Assembly: GCA_946186505.1 (NCBI GenBank)
Contig: CAMHNI010000004.1
Location: 62,001 to 126,000 of the forward strand
Direction of reading: 5' to 3'
Length of the DNA: 64,000 nt
DNA from: an uncultured Prevotellaceae bacterium
GTDB taxonomy: Bacteria > Bacteroidota > Bacteroidia > Bacteroidales > Bacteroidaceae
The position numbers and the translations under genes are program-made. Position 1 is the first letter of the stretch. The number at the start of each line of letters is the position of its first letter. This document shows, in pieces, positions 60,364 through 64,000 of the stretch. The notes under the pieces were generated by a model. It ran no database searches and was not told where the DNA came from. It was given only the letters and a program-made list of their open reading frames with translations.

Positions 60364-60392
60364 TTATAATACCACCATAAAGTTTAGCAGTT

Positions 60393-60433
60393 GTTCCAAC
60401 AGCCTTGGAACGCCGTTCCAGAGGCTTTGGAAC
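60393..60433. repeat. two tandem 22-bp-phased palindromes
   Basis: GTTCCAA-cagcc-TTGGAAC (60393-60411) and GTTCCA-gaggctt-TGGAAC (60415-60433), separated by GCC. Confidence 0.9.
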
Positions 60434-60512
60434 AATGGTTTATCGCCTTTATACTTGTAGAAAATGGCTATGTTTCAAGAAAAGGAGCAACATTGTTATA
60501 GTAATAAGAAGC

Positions 60513-60550
60513 AAAAAGGGTGAAAAAGCCAACTTTTTCACCCTTTTTTT
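60513..60550 (-). terminator. strong intrinsic terminator of the HtrA gene
   Basis: Perfect 16-bp stem AAAAAGGGTGAAAAAG-CCAA-CTTTTTCACCCTTTTT. Confidence 0.88.
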
Positions 60551-60568
60551 ATATATATAATAACCTAC

Positions 60569-62068
60569 TTATTCGTTTTGTAGAGGTACGGCGAAGTATC
60601 CCTTCTTGCCTGTTGGGTAGATACCTTGGACGTAGAGCACAGGTTCCTTTGAAGTGCTGGCATCCTTCACCACCTTCTGCAGGTCCTCGATAGACTTGAT
60701 GCTCTGGTCGTTGGCGCGCTGGATGATGAATCCCTTCGGTACTCCGGCATCCTTCAGCTTGCCACCGCTCACCTTCAGCACTTCCAGTCCGTAGCCAATG
60801 TTCAGCTGTTCCTTTTGCTGGTCGGTGATGGCACGGAACTGTCCGCCTAATACATCGATGTCAGCATTCTTCACCACCTTGGTGTTGCCCTGCTCGTTCT
60901 TCAATGTCAGCGTGGCATCCTTCTTTTTCTTGTCGCGCAGGTAGTTGATGGTTATCTTATCGCCTGGGCGCTTCTGTGCGATGACGTTCTGCAACTCACC
61001 GAACGACTTGATCTTCTGTCCGTCGATGTGGGTGATGACGTCACCTTTCTTCAGACCTGCCTCTGCGGCAGCACCGTCATCAACGACTTCGGCAATGTAG
61101 ATACCTTCCATCGTGCCGAGGTCAACCTCGTTGCCTTTCTCCTTCTCGCTATCGACATAGGCGTTCACATCGCTGCCCTTGATGCCGATCATGGCACGCT
61201 GCACGTTACCGTACTGCTTGAGGTCATCTACTACCTTATTCATAATAGTGGTGGGGATGGCAAAGCCGTAGCCGATGTTCGAGCCGGTCTGCGAGTAGAT
61301 CATGGCATTGATACCGATCAGCTCGCCGCGGGTGTTCACCAGTGCGCCGCCTGAGTTACCCTGATTGATAGCAGCGTCGGTCTGAATCATCGACTGTACG
61401 CCCTGCCCCATTGTGCGGGCCTTGGCAGAGACGATACCGGCGGTGACGGTGTTATTCAGGCCGAGGGGGTTACCTACTGCCAGTACCCATTCACCTACCT
61501 TCACGTTGTCGCTGTTGGCGATGACGATGGCGGGCAGCTGCTTGGCATCAATCTTGATGAGGGCCAGGTCGGTGGTGGCATCGGCACCAATAATGCGCGC
61601 CGAATACTCCTTGTTGTCATTGAGCGTGACCATCAGTTCGTCGGCACCATCGACAACATGGTTGTTGGTGACAATGTAGCCATCGGCCGAGATGATGACA
61701 CCACTACCGGCAGCGGTGCGCTTAGGTGTCTGTACCTGGCGCTGGCGACGTCCGTTGTTGCCACCTTGTCCGCGTCCGAAGAACCCGCCAAAGGGGTCGC
61801 TGAAGAAATCCTCGAAGGGATCGCTATACTCAACTGTCTGCACTTTTGAGTTCTGTGTGTTCTTGATATAGACCACAGAAGGCAGTGACTTTTCGGCAGC
61901 ATAGGTCAGGTCAACAGGCTGACTGGCGGGAGCCGAAGATACTACAGGTGAGGGAACTTGTTCGGGATTCGTGGCGGCATTGGTGTTGGTGAATGCGGCT
62001 ACTGAGAATACGACGGCCACTAGAGCGGAGGTCGGTACTGCAATGTTGACAATCTTTTTCATATCCAT
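60569..62068 (-). CDS. degP: HtrA/DegP-family periplasmic serine protease
   Basis: 'AAGSGVIISADGYIVTNNHVVDGADELMVTLND', 'TDLALIKID', 'QTDAAINQGNSGGALVNTRGELIGINAMIYS' and two PDZ regions. Confidence 0.96.
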   Translation of the reverse strand: MDMKKIVNIAVPTSALVAVVFSVAAFTNTNAATNPEQVPSPVVSSAPASQPVDLTYAAEKSLPSVVYIKNTQNSKVQTVEYSDPFEDFFSDPFGGFFGRGQGGNNGRRQRQVQTPKRTAAGSGVIISADGYIVTNNHVVDGADELMVTLNDNKEYSARIIGADATTDLALIKIDAKQLPAIVIANSDNVKVGEWVLAVGNPLGLNNTVTAGIVSAKARTMGQGVQSMIQTDAAINQGNSGGALVNTRGELIGINAMIYSQTGSNIGYGFAIPTTIMNKVVDDLKQYGNVQRAMIGIKGSDVNAYVDSEKEKGNEVDLGTMEGIYIAEVVDDGAAAEAGLKKGDVITHIDGQKIKSFGELQNVIAQKRPGDKITINYLRDKKKKDATLTLKNEQGNTKVVKNADIDVLGGQFRAITDQQKEQLNIGYGLEVLKVSGGKLKDAGVPKGFIIQRANDQSIKSIEDLQKVVKDASTSKEPVLYVQGIYPTGKKGYFAVPLQNE

Positions 62069-62392
62069 GTTCTTTTGTTTTAATTAATAATCATGTTCAC
62101 GTTTCTGACTGCAAAGTTAAGCGCAAAGTTTAATAAACTGACAAATTGTCACGATTATTTGTCCCAATTTAACAATTCCACCTTGCCTGTTAACGGTGCT
62201 TTGCGTTTAACAGTTGAATTCTTAAATGATTGACAAAATTAAGATTTTTTGTGCGATTTGGTTTCTTATGTTCAATTAAAACGTGACGGTTTGGGGTGAA
62301 TGTAGAGGTCTGTATGCTGTAGCAGCATGTCGTGAGACAATTTTGCACGTTTTTGTACGAGTGGAAAGAAATGATATATGAGGCATGGAACA

Positions 62393-62427
62393 ATTAAAGG
62401 TTGTCAGCAGAACTGGCAACCTTTAAT
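62393..62427 (-). terminator. probable terminator downstream of the HMA protein gene
   Basis: ATTAAAGGTTGTCAG / CTGGCAACCTTTAAT, 15-bp arms with one G-T/A-C position. Confidence 0.65.
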
Positions 62428-62444
62428 AGCAGAATATCAGGATT

Positions 62445-62759
62445 CTATTTTTTTGTTTTAGTCTCCTTTTGTTCCTCTGCCTTCACTTCAGAAGCTTTGT
62501 AGCCAAATTTCTCAAAGCTTTTGATGATAGCGTCAGACTTGGTCTTATCAGCATCGTAGGTGATGGTAACCCGCTGGCTGGGAATGTCGCACTCAATCTG
62601 CTTGACTCCCTTTTCGAAGCGGAGGTTGCCCTTGATTTTCTTCTCACAGTTCTCGCAGTGCATTTGGGGCTGTGTGGTTACTACTACGGTCTTGATGTCC
62701 TTACCCATGCTGACAACTGCGGTCAGCATCATGGTGCATACTAATACTAATTTTTTCAT
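62445..62759 (-). CDS. secreted heavy-metal-associated (HMA) domain protein
   Basis: Signal peptide, then 'TQPQMHCENCEKKIKGNLRFEKGVKQIECDIPSQRVTITYDADKTKSDAIIKSFEKFGYKA' (MxCxxC HMA fold). Confidence 0.92.
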   Translation of the reverse strand: MKKLVLVCTMMLTAVVSMGKDIKTVVVTTQPQMHCENCEKKIKGNLRFEKGVKQIECDIPSQRVTITYDADKTKSDAIIKSFEKFGYKASEVKAEEQKETKTKK

Positions 62760-62804
62760 TTTCGTGATTATTTATTAATTCTCTATTCTAAAATATTATC
62801 ATTC

Positions 62805-64000
62805 TTATAATCTTCCCATATTGATGCGTATGCCGGCATAGAACATAGCACCTTGGACGGGACCCCAGACGAGTGTGGGATCGAAGGTGTCACTCCATGG
62901 GGATTCGGCATTAATGATGGTCTGCTTTTGGCGGAAACCGGTCAGGTTCTCACCGCCGATATAGATGGAAAAATGGCGGAACCAGCGGGTTATCTGTGCC
63001 GAAACCTGCTCATAGGCTTGGAAACGGCTGTCCCATGAAGGCGTACCGTCGGTATTGGTATAAGCCGTAGGCATGCGACCTCCGCCGTTCAACTGTAGTG
63101 TAGCGTCAAACTGCCAAAGTCCGAGCGGCGTCTTGTAACTGGCTGTGAGAAGTCCCTTGTAACGGCTGGTGAGTGGCTTCTCCATCAGTTTGCCGCCGTA
63201 TGTACACTTCACATCGTTCAGTCGCCAGGCAGCAGTCAGCTCCAGACCGCTGATAACGGGGTAGGTGGCATCTACCTGCAACGTGTTCGAGTATGACTTG
63301 CCGTTGAGATTGGTGATATGAATCTGTGAAGGGTTGGTGTCGTAGTCAATAACGGCCTGACGGCTGAAGCGGGTGTGGTAGTATTCGACATTCAGTTTCA
63401 GCGTCTTACCAAAAAGAGGAATATACATCGAACTGCTCGCTCCGTAGTTCCAGGCTGCCTCCTGTTCCAAGTCGTCAATGACAAGCTGTCTGCCGCTGGC
63501 CAGCAGGTTGTTGTTTTCTGCCAGTGCGTGGACGGTTCGGTAGCCTTTGCCTGCTGAGAGTCGCAAACTGACAATCTCGTTGGGTGTCAGCTTCAGATGG
63601 AAACGTGGCGTGACAAAGGTGCCGTAGTGGTTGCTGTGATCAGCACGAATACCTGCCATAGCTGTTATCTTGCTATTTAAGTTATAGGTGTACTGTACGT
63701 AGGCACCAGGGGTCGTTTCACTCCCTTCATTTTTCAGGTAATCGTGGTTTAGTGACAGTCCAGCCGACAGGTTGTGCTCTTCTGTGACATTGGTCTCGAA
63801 CAGCAACTGGGCATAGGCGGTCTTCTCGTTCACACTGTACTGTTTGTTGCCGTAGTTGGCATCCATCTGGTGAATCGAGGCATTACCCATCAGGGCGATG
63901 TTCGTCCCGTGTTCTGGATTGAGGATGAAAGCGTGCTTCATATACCCCTCATAGCGGTCAGTCTCTACTCCAATTTTATAAAGAGGTAAAGACGGGGCAT
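62805..64000 (-). CDS. TonB-dependent receptor, C-terminal part (5' end beyond window)
   Basis: The frame stays open from the listed ATG at 63941 to the window edge ('APSLPLYKIGVETDRYEGYMKHAF...'). Beta-barrel strands; C-terminal 'WGPVQGAMFYAGIRINMGRL'. Confidence 0.9.
   Translation of the reverse strand, partial: APSLPLYKIGVETDRYEGYMKHAFILNPEHGTNIALMGNASIHQMDANYGNKQYSVNEKTAYAQLLFETNVTEEHNLSAGLSLNHDYLKNEGSETTPGAYVQYTYNLNSKITAMAGIRADHSNHYGTFVTPRFHLKLTPNEIVSLRLSAGKGYRTVHALAENNNLLASGRQLVIDDLEQEAAWNYGASSSMYIPLFGKTLKLNVEYYHTRFSRQAVIDYDTNPSQIHITNLNGKSYSNTLQVDATYPVISGLELTAAWRLNDVKCTYGGKLMEKPLTSRYKGLLTASYKTPLGLWQFDATLQLNGGGRMPTAYTNTDGTPSWDSRFQAYEQVSAQITRWFRHFSIYIGGENLTGFRQKQTIINAESPWSDTFDPTLVWGPVQGAMFYAGIRINMGRL

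Noticed and set aside
1-64000. prophage, transposon, toxin-antitoxin or restriction/defence island
   Set aside because: No integrase, transposase, phage structural, nuclease-defence or TA motifs were seen on either strand.

Overview
This window looks like a chromosomal segment from a Prevotella-like Bacteroidales. The evidence is TAnnTTTG-type promoters, few Shine-Dalgarno sites, and Bacteroidales-type secreted proteins. Most of it is core genome: dnaB, radA, uvrA, glnS, ilvC, pgm, clpS-clpA-aat, nadC, class III fbp, ispE, ribE and an HtrA/DegP protease. Accessory content includes: a divergent block of about ten glycan-assembly genes (8.9-19.3 kb); GDP-mannose/GDP-fucose genes (manC, gmd, fcl); a PL11 rhamnogalacturonan lyase; a propeller sensor with no kinase; a multidomain CE1-like esterase; and an HMA protein next to a TonB-dependent receptor that runs off the window end. 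No phage, IS element, CRISPR array, rRNA or tRNA was recognised. The most interesting signals are non-coding or sub-ORF-size: a roughly 200-nt 6S-like RNA ending about 14 nt upstream of ribE; a duplicated promoter plus a two-hairpin leader in front of ilvC; a perfect 29-bp inverted repeat between ilvC and gmd; a 22-bp x4 tandem array; a palindrome-rich segment at 60.28-60.55 kb; an unlisted 53-aa acidic peptide gene; an orphan dockerin-like fragment; and the remnant of a deleted AAA-ATPase gene. No clearly new multi-gene system was found. All family calls come from reading the sequence without database searches.
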